Origin: a virus
Direction: 5' to 3' (one strand)
Length of the DNA stretch: 24,667 nucleotides
Virus record (IMG/VR): IMGVR_UViG_3300005581_000126
Location: 1-24,667 of that record
Shown: positions 8,067 through 15,231 of the stretch, piece by piece
How the letters are laid out: every line of letters begins with the position of its first letter
Numbering within the stretch: the first letter of the stretch is position 1
Program-made: the position numbers and the translations under genes
Notes under the pieces: generated by a model
Databases searched by the model: none
The model's input: only the letters and a program-made list of their open reading frames with translations
What the model was told of the DNA's origin: nothing

Positions 8067-9053
8067 TTATGCAGGCAACATTTTGCGAGCATTTATTTCT
8101 CTACCTTGTTTCTTGTTACCAGTTCTCGCTTTACGGACTTTGCTCATCATGTCGTATAGTTGTTTAGCCCCTGCATCAGTAGACCCGTTACCAAGATGTG
8201 ACACAACATCAGCAGGAATAACAAATTCTCCATCTGCTAATCTAGCAGGTTGCCGTGCGCCAATCTTTGCGGGTATAGAGTCAGACATCCCATCACCAGG
8301 GCCTTTCAAAAGTCTACCGCCGTCTGAGTAACCTCCTAAACGCCCACCCCCCATGTATCTTAGACTGGATGGTAATGAGGTAATACTTCCATCTGCCACA
8401 TCTTCTGATCTAACTATTTCAGCACCAATAGGCATTTGTCTAGGCACAGCGTACTCAGAACGACTTATTTGAGATTGTGGGTACATATTTGGTTGAAACG
8501 CATCTGCAATTCCACCTTCAGCTAACGTAGCCACATTGTATCTACTAGGTTCATAATTAAATCTACTAAGAGAACCTGTATACGGCTCCGACCCAGGCAT
8601 TTCTGTATTTGGCCTATTGGCCATTGTATTAATCAATCCACTGCTTATTGCAGCCGATGTAAGTGGGTTCTGCACCATATAATTACCTAGCCGTTCTGGG
8701 AACTTTAGACCGCCAGGAGTCGATTTAAACACATCCATAAGACCTGTTTCTGGGGCTATTCTAGCCACATTTGTGGCTGATCTTGCCATATTAACTGTTG
8801 GCCAAAGTGACTGACCAAATCTAGAGCCACCAAGCGCAGCAGTCTCACCTGCCGCAGCCCCACCAAGCCCTCTAGCAGCGCCCATAGCAGCTCCAGCTTC
8901 CGCACCGCCTAAAAGACCTCCAGCCCCAGGCATAATAGCCCCACCAAGTGCCCCCATAAGTGCGCCTTTAAGTGGGTCGCCTCCAGTTAATGCTGCTGTA
9001 CCAGCCCCCATCCCTGCACCTAAAAGTGCCCCAATGGCTAATGCTTGACCCAT
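8067..9053 (-). CDS. Gly/Ala-rich virion protein with conserved GPGDGMSDSIPA...GEFVIPADVV C-terminal domain
   Basis: A 328-residue protein. ATG at 9053 is chosen because GGAGG lies 5 nt upstream; an in-frame TTG four codons earlier overlaps that site. The N-terminal 75 residues are a hydrophobic Gly/Ala run (IGALLGAGMGAGTAALTGG) that could insert in membranes or pack as glycine-zipper helices. A middle linker has LAEGGIADAF, then MGGGRLGGYSDGGR (about 234-247). The C-terminal domain (251-312) contains GPGDGMSDSIPA, PARLADGEFVIPADVVSHLG and AGAKQLYDMM. I recognise this domain as recurring in many aquatic phage virion proteins, often fused to different N-termini. It may be a membrane-active internal protein. 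A tape-measure role is unlikely given its length. Confidence 0.8.
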   Translation of the reverse strand: MGQALAIGALLGAGMGAGTAALTGGDPLKGALMGALGGAIMPGAGGLLGGAEAGAAMGAARGLGGAAAGETAALGGSRFGQSLWPTVNMARSATNVARIAPETGLMDVFKSTPGGLKFPERLGNYMVQNPLTSAAISSGLINTMANRPNTEMPGSEPYTGSLSRFNYEPSRYNVATLAEGGIADAFQPNMYPQSQISRSEYAVPRQMPIGAEIVRSEDVADGSITSLPSSLRYMGGGRLGGYSDGGRLLKGPGDGMSDSIPAKIGARQPARLADGEFVIPADVVSHLGNGSTDAGAKQLYDMMSKVRKARTGNKKQGREINARKMLPA

Positions 9054-9058
9054 AATAA

Positions 9059-9063
9059 CCTCC
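9059..9063 (-). promoter_or_regulatory. Shine-Dalgarno deciding the start at 9053
   Basis: The minus strand reads GGAGG followed by 5 nt and ATG. This spacing supports the ATG at 9053 rather than the in-frame TTG at 9065, which would place the ribosome site inside the coding sequence. Confidence 0.8.
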
Positions 9064-9079
9064 AAAATAAATTAAACAT

Positions 9080-9108
9080 ATTATTAATCATTTACCTAAT
9101 ATTGTCAT
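9080..9108 (-). promoter_or_regulatory. Candidate sigma70-type promoter before the internal-protein block
   Basis: In the AT-rich 51-nt gap between genes the minus strand reads ATGACA (9103-9108), 17 nt, then AATAAT (9080-9085). Each matches the consensus in 5 of 6 positions, but the -10 box lacks the important first T. It would drive the internal-protein genes below 9053. AT-richness alone could produce this match. Confidence 0.3.
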
Positions 9109-9779
9109 GTAGTTTTTCTTGCTAAATATACAATAGATCCTACAGCAGATGGGATTGATGGATGGGCGAATGGGGTCGTTTGTACAGCTTCATACAACAT
9201 ATAAACGCCATCAACAGGACCTGTTGTGCTGTAACCTTTGTCTGTAGCCCAATACACCTCAACTTCATCATCGGTATTACCCACAAAAGATACTTCAGAA
9301 TACGCACACACAAACCCTTCTTCACCAGGAGTCGCACTTTTACGAGATGGTATCGCAAACTTTGTTGCAGAACCCGCTAGATTCGCCCCATTTACTTTTA
9401 GCCATGCGGTAACATAATGAATAGCATTATCCGTATTCACAAATTGAAGACTGTAGGTAAGCTTATAAACTGCAGCGTAAGTCGCAACAAAAATACCCGG
9501 TGCTGTTAATGTCCAACCGTTTGCGGTATCTAATTGCCCCCACTTCACTGCTGTAGGTGTGTTATCTGCGGCGTATTGATTAGTAAGGTCTGAAGCAGAG
9601 ATATGCGCAAAGTTAAACGCTTGATTAGGATTTGGTCCTAATAGTGCCCCTGTGATATTGTCGATTTGATTGAAATACAACCGCAATATGCTATTAAGTT
9701 GGTCTTGATAACGTTGCGCATATTCAACAGGACCTAACGGTAGATTGGGTGTTTTTGAGCCTTTAATATTTGTTTTCAT
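9105..9779 (-). CDS. Virion protein with C1q/TNF-like jelly-roll domain
   Basis: A 224-residue protein. Residues 15-45 form a helix (VEYAQRYQDQLNSILRLYF). Residues about 55-205 read as a beta sandwich with features of C1q/TNF-like phage domains: GWTLTAPGIFVATYAAVYKL, a strand pair around LQFVNTDNAIHYVTAWLKVN, KFAIPSRKSA, and VEVYWATDKGYS. I know this pattern from virion proteins of uncultured marine phages, where the jelly roll is thought to decorate tails or bind receptors. The start overlaps the stop of the nozzle gene as TAATG, with AAGGGG upstream. Both its place after the nozzle and the fold fit a tail-tip or fibre component. The receptor role is inferred. Confidence 0.72.
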   Translation of the reverse strand: MKTNIKGSKTPNLPLGPVEYAQRYQDQLNSILRLYFNQIDNITGALLGPNPNQAFNFAHISASDLTNQYAADNTPTAVKWGQLDTANGWTLTAPGIFVATYAAVYKLTYSLQFVNTDNAIHYVTAWLKVNGANLAGSATKFAIPSRKSATPGEEGFVCAYSEVSFVGNTDDEVEVYWATDKGYSTTGPVDGVYMLYEAVQTTPFAHPSIPSAVGSIVYLARKTT

Positions 9780-12268
9780 TAGCTGCCCCTTCTACCATCA
9801 GGTCTTATATCAATACGTGGACTTCCTAACTGCCATGTAACTCCTAATTGCCCACCAGAGCTGATCTTAAATGCTATCTGACGTCCACGAACTCTTGTAT
9901 AAACTTGTGGGGTAAACTGTTCAACTGTATATTGTTTAACAGGCCCATACGCTTGACTACTCGTAACTGTGTCTTCTTCCGTAGGACCATAACCCGTTCC
10001 AGGAAATGCACGAGGTCGAACTTCCATTACCACTGACGGGTATACATTATTCTCATTACCCCCTGAGCCTGCAAAGGAGATGTCTGGGATAATCCTCCAT
10101 ACAAAGCCAAAATTATGTCCGTCGTTAATATCAAAATCCGAAGACTGGATATAAGCAGTAAAAGGCAACGCGGAGGTTGTCGAGAGATCATCTACCCCCG
10201 TTTCGTGAAACAGCAAGGTACCTGTTTCCGTATCTCCATACGCAGCTAATGGATTACTTTGTATTGGTGTATCCAACCAGAATGTGCGAGATAATGATCC
10301 GTAATACCAAATCTGCTCTAAATGATTATAAATCACATACTTATCTATAGTAGGTACACGGCTTTCTTGGGCAGCTAAGGCTACTTCTGTATTAGATACG
10401 TAGTACCACCAGACTTCGTTATACCCTTCATTAACACCAGCAACAATTTGAAACCTTTGGTCGAAGTTAAGATCATTGAAAATATACTGCCGAACAGCGC
10501 AAGGGAGTGTTTCTACACGACCTGTATAAGTATAAAACTTATCAGTGCCCAACCAATACGCCACATTATTAACTACCGTTGCGGCATTAGGAGACATGAT
10601 TGAAAGGTTATCCCCCAATAACGTAAAGCCAAACACATACGGAGGGCCTAAAAACTGCATTGAATATAACGCGGCATCTGTCCAAATCAAGATTTCTTGA
10701 CGAGTTTTCTTACTGGTCATAATGAATGAGCCATTTGTCAAACGCGCGTCACCTGCTTGTGATCCAGGTATAGTTGGATCCCATACATCATATTCTTCTT
10801 GATCTGACCATCGAACAACTAAAGGATCGAAATCACTACTACCATACGAATTACACCCCATAGCGATTACAAAACGCGTTACATCTGATACAACAACTTG
10901 ATTTGTTCCTACTATAGGCACATCAGGAACTAAAGGTTCTGCAGCGGGGTATGTCGCTGTGTTGTTACTCCAATAGTAAATCTTACCCCCACGAGGGTTA
11001 AGTAAAAGATCTTCGCCGTAGTTGTCATTAGACCACAACCGCATCTGTTGCCCAATCCCAGACCCAAACTCAATATTAGAGGCTTCCCCCCAACCTGTCG
11101 TACCAAGAGCATTAGTTACTTGATAGACTTTGATTGCTGGTGGGGTAGTCGCCCCGGTTGTAGGATCCAGTCCATGCTGTACCCCCGCGTACTCCACTAT
11201 AGCTGCCCCGGTGCTATGAGATGCTGCGGTAGTCCCCATGATTCCGCGCGTGCAACCTGTGAGTGTTTTTGATGCCGAATTTACTCCAGTGTAGCTAATA
11301 ATTTCATTACCTATTTTAACAACAGCATACGCCCCAGTTATTCCAAATGTAGTAGGTACAGTAAACCCAGTCACACTCGTTAAAGTAATTGTAGTTACTG
11401 AAGCGTTGATACCGCCGTTAATAGTAGTGCTTGCAAGAGTTTCGTCTGATTGCGCACCTCGTGTGCAACCTGTAAATGAAGTTGATGTTACACCGCTATA
11501 AGTTATACGTTCACTATTAATTACAATCACACCAGAAGCAGCGAATCCTGTTGTATCTGTTACGTTTATTGTAGTTGAAAGTGCGTCTAATAAAATATTA
11601 CCCGATCCAGAGGTATATGTAAGATCGGTATAAAGACTAGTATTAAGACCGTTCCAAACACCCGCACCAAAACCATTACCAATTGTATAAGCCGCTAGAC
11701 CAATATTTATTTGGTATTTAGCTATGACCGCGTTACCCCCACCTGATGTTGTGGATGTAGCATTACTAGGTACTTCTATCTGGTACGTATTAGCATCAAT
11801 GATGTTTATTATTTTAAACTCAGCGTTTATTTCTGCCGCTGGTATACCTGCAAAAGCTGTGGCCCCTGAAAAAATAACATAGTCACCTACTTGAGCACCG
11901 TGGGTTGTGTCGGTAACAGTAACAACCACCGAAGTATTGGTAGCCGCAAAAGGATTATTTCCCATTGGGTTAGTTGTTTTACGAAGTGGGGTAATATCAC
12001 GATACTCAGTTAACCCATTATTAACGTAGTATTTAAGGTGCGTACCAATACCTATTAAATTATTATTGCTTAAATCCACCCAATTTATAAGCATCCGGCA
12101 TACACCTTTATAGGTGTATCCTGAAGTAGCTCGTACCCAACCACCTATCTTTTGCGGGTATCCAGAACGAAATCGTATCTTGTCGCAGTCATACCAACCA
12201 CCCTCATTAGAGTAATTAGTACCTTCACGGTTAATACCTGGGCGAAATTGTATTTTTTGTAATGGCAT
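9779..12268 (-). CDS. Tail nozzle / DNA-stabilisation-like protein
   Basis: An 829-residue protein opening with MPLQKIQFRPGINREGTN, then GGWYDCDKIRFRSGYPQKIG (23-42). The end contains YTRVRGRQIAFKI and WQLGSPRIDIRPDGRR. These ends match the large nozzle or stabilisation protein of many podo-like aquatic phages, similar in role to P22 gp10 or T7 gp12 (family memory). The middle is beta-rich, fitting a propeller-like tube tip. Two insertions interrupt it. One at about 100-188 contains HGAQVGDYVIFSGAT; the other, about 208-390, carries two copies of a GxExIxY...GCTRG domain. It follows the endolysin gene by 2 nt without a clear ribosome site and overlaps the jelly-roll gene as TAATG. The assignment to tail nozzle is strong; exact homology is untested. 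Confidence 0.8.
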   Translation of the reverse strand: MPLQKIQFRPGINREGTNYSNEGGWYDCDKIRFRSGYPQKIGGWVRATSGYTYKGVCRMLINWVDLSNNNLIGIGTHLKYYVNNGLTEYRDITPLRKTTNPMGNNPFAATNTSVVVTVTDTTHGAQVGDYVIFSGATAFAGIPAAEINAEFKIINIIDANTYQIEVPSNATSTTSGGGNAVIAKYQINIGLAAYTIGNGFGAGVWNGLNTSLYTDLTYTSGSGNILLDALSTTINVTDTTGFAASGVIVINSERITYSGVTSTSFTGCTRGAQSDETLASTTINGGINASVTTITLTSVTGFTVPTTFGITGAYAVVKIGNEIISYTGVNSASKTLTGCTRGIMGTTAASHSTGAAIVEYAGVQHGLDPTTGATTPPAIKVYQVTNALGTTGWGEASNIEFGSGIGQQMRLWSNDNYGEDLLLNPRGGKIYYWSNNTATYPAAEPLVPDVPIVGTNQVVVSDVTRFVIAMGCNSYGSSDFDPLVVRWSDQEEYDVWDPTIPGSQAGDARLTNGSFIMTSKKTRQEILIWTDAALYSMQFLGPPYVFGFTLLGDNLSIMSPNAATVVNNVAYWLGTDKFYTYTGRVETLPCAVRQYIFNDLNFDQRFQIVAGVNEGYNEVWWYYVSNTEVALAAQESRVPTIDKYVIYNHLEQIWYYGSLSRTFWLDTPIQSNPLAAYGDTETGTLLFHETGVDDLSTTSALPFTAYIQSSDFDINDGHNFGFVWRIIPDISFAGSGGNENNVYPSVVMEVRPRAFPGTGYGPTEEDTVTSSQAYGPVKQYTVEQFTPQVYTRVRGRQIAFKISSGGQLGVTWQLGSPRIDIRPDGRRGS
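11189..11602 (-). repeat. Two tandem GxExIxY/GCTRG beta domains inside the nozzle gene
   Basis: Residues about 223-280 and 285-360 of the nozzle protein share the pattern TTIxVTxxTGF, then I(N/G)xExIxYxGV, then TGCTRG. The second copy also has GTTAASHSTGA. A third copy of the same domain lies in the connector gene at 20382-20576. They read as small beta modules inserted in the parent protein. Confidence 0.75.
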
Positions 12269-12270
12269 AA

Positions 12271-12708
12271 TTATGAGTAGAGTCTAACGCCAGTTTTATC
12301 GATAACCAACTTATTCCTACGAGGAGGTTTGTCGGGCGTGTTAGGCACACTTATATGTACCCATGAATTAAATTCTAAAATGATTTGATCGAAAGGTAAA
12401 TCCCTATCTAAACAAATGTCTATTACCTGTTTGGGGGTTAAACCAGTAACATAAAAATCCGCAGCACATCCTGTTATATGCTGGCTTGTATCCTTAGACC
12501 CCACTGCATCGTTTACTTGTTTTAAACGCAGCCCCGAAGTAACTATCACCGGTCGCATATCGACCGCAGCTTTGACCATCTCTAATAAATGCGACAACCG
12601 TTTTAGGTTTTCAGTTTCCGCTATATTAGGTGTATTGATAAGCCCAAGCCTTGCCGCAGTATCAGATCGTATTAGCTCTTCAAGTGTGAAGTGGGGTGAT
12701 AAATTCAC
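12271..12708 (-). CDS. Endolysin, M15-family zinc peptidase
   Basis: A 145-residue protein matching the Peptidase_M15_3 type of peptidoglycan endopeptidase or carboxypeptidase. The opening LSPHFTLEELIRSD is the usual N-terminus. SGLR (58-61) precedes SQHITGCAADF, giving zinc ligands H77 and D84. E112 and WVHIS (116-120) give the catalytic acid and third ligand H118. Length is normal for a single-domain enzyme with no separate wall-binding domain and no signal peptide, so it needs the holin to reach the wall. The start is GTG, overlapping the holin stop as GTGA, with AAGGA upstream. The next in-frame ATG would remove the start of the domain. It would cut the cell-wall peptide at lysis. Confidence 0.92.
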   Translation of the reverse strand: MNLSPHFTLEELIRSDTAARLGLINTPNIAETENLKRLSHLLEMVKAAVDMRPVIVTSGLRLKQVNDAVGSKDTSQHITGCAADFYVTGLTPKQVIDICLDRDLPFDQIILEFNSWVHISVPNTPDKPPRRNKLVIDKTGVRLYS

Positions 12709-13124
12709 TTATCAGTGTCCTTATCAGTTTTTTTGGATGCCATCTCCATGATCTTCTCAAGTGTGCGTCCACCAAAGTAAAAAGACATGATAAGCATACC
12801 CCACTGCCCAAGAAGCTCTACATAATTCTGATTAACGTTTACATTAAAAGCAGAGCCAGTAGCAAAAATAGCGTAAGCAGTGAGGATATAAATAAGCGTC
12901 ATAGGACGAATATTTTTAGATAACCAAGAATCAGACCTCATATCAGCTTGAAGCCTCTTAGTTAACTCAGCTTGCTCCGACATATCTGCTTGAATTTGAG
13001 CTAACTCACCTTTTTGACTAGCCTCCATCAAAGCTACTTTGGCAGCGGCTTTAGCGGCAGGGTCAGGTAAAATTCTATCAATCAGTTTTAGTCCTACATC
13101 AATTATGCTGCCTATTGGGAACAT
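12705..13124 (-). CDS. Holin, 3TM-type family (GTA_holin_3TM-like)
   Basis: A 139-residue membrane protein. An N-terminal amphipathic helix (1-18) is followed by an Ala/Gln/Glu-rich helix (22-62), then SDSWLSKNIRPMTLIYILTA, which starts the first clear membrane segment (75-93). A second spans about 103-118. The pattern 'S-WL-k-iRP---' before the first segment is typical of the holin family first named from gene transfer agents. The C-terminus is short, Lys/Asp-rich and cytoplasmic by prediction. It sits directly before the endolysin and overlaps it by 4 nt, which supports a lysis-timing role. GAGGGG lies some 8-13 nt upstream of ATG. Confidence 0.85.
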   Translation of the reverse strand: MFPIGSIIDVGLKLIDRILPDPAAKAAAKVALMEASQKGELAQIQADMSEQAELTKRLQADMRSDSWLSKNIRPMTLIYILTAYAIFATGSAFNVNVNQNYVELLGQWGMLIMSFYFGGRTLEKIMEMASKKTDKDTDK

Positions 13125-13139
13125 CTCACACCCCTCAAG

Positions 13140-13316
13140 TTATTTGTTAAGCGTTTTCAACGTCTTTGCTAGTCTGGCTCGTCGCCCTAGCGTTCCAGGG
13201 GCTTTAGCAGCTTTAGCTAATGTCGTAGCAGGGATTGGTTTATTACCAGTTATCTTTAGTTGTTTGCGTAAAGCACCAGGTTTTTTGATAGCGTTTTGAA
13301 TCCATTTTTCAGCCAT
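13140..13316 (-). CDS. Small basic conserved phage protein (58 aa)
   Basis: A 58-residue gene, ATG at 13316 with AGGAG 7 nt upstream, TAA at 13140-13142. It opens MAEKWIQNAIKKPGALRKQL, continues with IPATTLAKAAKAPG, and ends in a very basic helix with RRARLAKTLKTLNK. I recognise this pattern (KKPGALRKQL...IPA...RRARLA.TL) as a small protein found in many marine phages, function unknown. It has no cysteines and no membrane segment. The fit between the tail fibre and holin genes, with short gaps and a good ribosome site, makes it a real gene. A nucleic-acid-binding or chaperone role is possible but not shown. Confidence 0.85.
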   Translation of the reverse strand: MAEKWIQNAIKKPGALRKQLKITGNKPIPATTLAKAAKAPGTLGRRARLAKTLKTLNK

Positions 13317-13318
13317 TT

Positions 13319-14941
13319 TTACTCTCCTTTTAAAGTAGCAATTTCAGCTTTTAACGTTTCTACTTGTGCAGCCAACTCTTTAACTGCGTTGATTAAAGCA
13401 TAGGTAAGCTCAGACGAATCAATAAATTTATATCCATCACTACCCGTATCTACAATTGAGTTAAACGCCGTTTTTTCGGTTTCTTGTGCTACCAACCCAG
13501 TAAATTTCTTATAGCTTGTAGCACGTCCTAGCTTAGTCACATCGTTATAATTAAAGTTAACTGGGCGAAGTGTTTTAAGAGCCTCTAACCCTTTAGTGTA
13601 ATCAACTACATTTTCTTTAACTTGAATATCAGATGAAGCGGTAAATGAGCCCCCTCCAGGTTTCTTTACTGTACCTGCTGAAAATTCAGCATAACCTGTA
13701 GAGGTAGAGGAGGTGTAAAACCCTAAAGCGTTACCCCCACTAAAACCTATACCTACTGTAGTACCAGTATGATCATATGACATCCCACTGGTACTAGTAC
13801 CTACACGAACTTCACTAAAACCAGACCCAAGATTAACCAGTACATTTGAAGAAAAAGTCTTAGAACCTGATATAGTCTGTGTACCCGTTTTTGTGACGAT
13901 TCCCGCGCCATCAAGTGTGGTACTACCGGTGCCCCCCGCCGCTACTGGAAGTGTACCCGCCGTTAAAGCACTAGAAGAAGTTGAATAAATCGCACGATTA
14001 GATGCACCGAAAGTTGTTAACCCAGTACCTCCGTTACCGGTACTTAATGTGCCCGCGAGAGTAACAGCACCTGTAGCAGCCGTTGATGGGGTAAACCCAG
14101 TCGTACCTGCACTGAAAGAAGCTACACCAGCCGCAGCAGCCGCTGACGCTATCCACGCCGTTCCATTCCAAGTAGCAACTTGACCATTGGATGTACCCAC
14201 AAGAGAAGTCACTGCCGACGTACCATTACCAACCACTAACCCGTTAGATGTGAGCGTAGTTTTACCCGTACCTCCAGAAGCTACTGGTAGTGTGCCAGTA
14301 GTAAGCGCACTAGTTGACGTTGCGTAAACAGCTCCACCAGAAGTGAATGTTGTGAGGTTTGTACCTCCATTTGTAGTTCCTAATGTACCTGTAACCTCAG
14401 TCCCTAAATTTACGTTAGCCGAAGAAGTTAATGCCCCTGTGCCGCCAGGAGATTTTACAAAACCTGCTGTGAATGTAGTAGACCCAGTACCACCACCTGA
14501 TACAGTCAAAGTACCAACCGCCGCAGTTTCTATCCCAGATACTGCATCAGTTCCATCACAAAATACTAAGGTAGACTCGCCATCCTTAATCTCTATCCCA
14601 CCTGTTTGAGCGACTGTCTTAACGTATATTATTTGCCCGCAATCATTACGAACTACATACAATTTTGTTTGTGTTGGAATAATTAAGTTGATGGAGCCAG
14701 TTGCTGGAACTACTTTATAAATACATTGAAGCACTGCACTACGAGCTTGGTCAGAGGTACCATCAAGAGCTGTAATCGTATAGTTCCCAGAGATTCCATC
14801 CAACTCAATAATGGATACACCAGCAATCGCCTGTTCAAGTAACTGCCCGACATTCTTATTTGTGGTTGTGCCCCATAGACCTGCTTGCTCACCAGCACCA
14901 ATAAGTTCGAGCCTTAATTTTGGAGAATATGTCGAAGCCAT
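13319..14941 (-). CDS. Tail fibre with C-terminal peptidase S74 chaperone domain
   Basis: A 540-residue fibre. The N-terminal 1-140 is the virion-anchoring type common in aquatic phages (MASTYSPKLRLELIGAGEQA, later TLVFCDGT). The shaft, about 140-430, is Gly/Thr/Ser-rich with repeated SGGTGxTT motifs typical of trimeric fibre shafts. The C-terminus from S436 is a peptidase S74 intramolecular chaperone: SSDIQVKEN gives the Ser437-Lys442 dyad with the five-residue spacing seen in endosialidase fibres. It is followed by LRPVNFNY, FTGLVAQE, and a terminal coiled coil (about 512-538). In this family the chaperone drives trimer folding, then cuts itself off just before the catalytic Ser. AGAGGG provides a good ribosome site. 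The shaft tip just before 436 would face the receptor. Confidence 0.92.
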   Translation of the reverse strand: MASTYSPKLRLELIGAGEQAGLWGTTTNKNVGQLLEQAIAGVSIIELDGISGNYTITALDGTSDQARSAVLQCIYKVVPATGSINLIIPTQTKLYVVRNDCGQIIYVKTVAQTGGIEIKDGESTLVFCDGTDAVSGIETAAVGTLTVSGGGTGSTTFTAGFVKSPGGTGALTSSANVNLGTEVTGTLGTTNGGTNLTTFTSGGAVYATSTSALTTGTLPVASGGTGKTTLTSNGLVVGNGTSAVTSLVGTSNGQVATWNGTAWIASAAAAAGVASFSAGTTGFTPSTAATGAVTLAGTLSTGNGGTGLTTFGASNRAIYSTSSSALTAGTLPVAAGGTGSTTLDGAGIVTKTGTQTISGSKTFSSNVLVNLGSGFSEVRVGTSTSGMSYDHTGTTVGIGFSGGNALGFYTSSTSTGYAEFSAGTVKKPGGGSFTASSDIQVKENVVDYTKGLEALKTLRPVNFNYNDVTKLGRATSYKKFTGLVAQETEKTAFNSIVDTGSDGYKFIDSSELTYALINAVKELAAQVETLKAEIATLKGE

Positions 14942-14950
14942 TTTTACCCT

Positions 14951-15214
14951 CTACAACAAATAAATTGTTATCAATAATCCGCAGCCGATTCCTAGCGCCC
15001 AAAATGCTAAATCAAGTCTACACCCCCAGCTACATCCATACCATACATCGTTGCGGTCTAGTCTTTGTTTAATCTCTCGCAGTATAGCAAATACCATAGT
15101 CGCCACAGCCGCATATAGACCCCCTATCACCAGACCGATTGATACTGTAGCTATTAACCCAGCAGCAAAATGTGCGGTTTGGTCAATAAGTTCTTTTTTT
15201 AATCCCGCTTCCAT
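14951..15214 (-). CDS. Small membrane protein, possible second holin
   Basis: An 87-residue protein with a hydrophobic stretch at 15-44 (HFAAGLIATVSIGLVIGGLY then AAVATMVFAI), long enough for a membrane hairpin or one long helix. A basic loop REIKQRLDRND (46-56) and a Cys-containing patch YGCSWGCRLD follow. A last membrane helix spans 67-87. GAGG is 6 nt before ATG. It lies between adhesin and fibre genes and is separated from the holin-endolysin pair by two genes. Size and topology would suit a holin or antiholin-like protein. They would equally suit another membrane protein of unknown role. I do not recognise a named family with confidence. Confidence 0.75.
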   Translation of the reverse strand: MEAGLKKELIDQTAHFAAGLIATVSIGLVIGGLYAAVATMVFAILREIKQRLDRNDVWYGCSWGCRLDLAFWALGIGCGLLITIYLL

Positions 15215-15231
15215 AGATACCTCGCCTATAA

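Noticed and set aside
8067-9053. Tape-measure protein candidate
   Set aside because: The Gly/Ala hydrophobic start is suggestive, but 328 residues is far too short and the conserved C-terminal domain is of another kind. No other gene in the window fits either.
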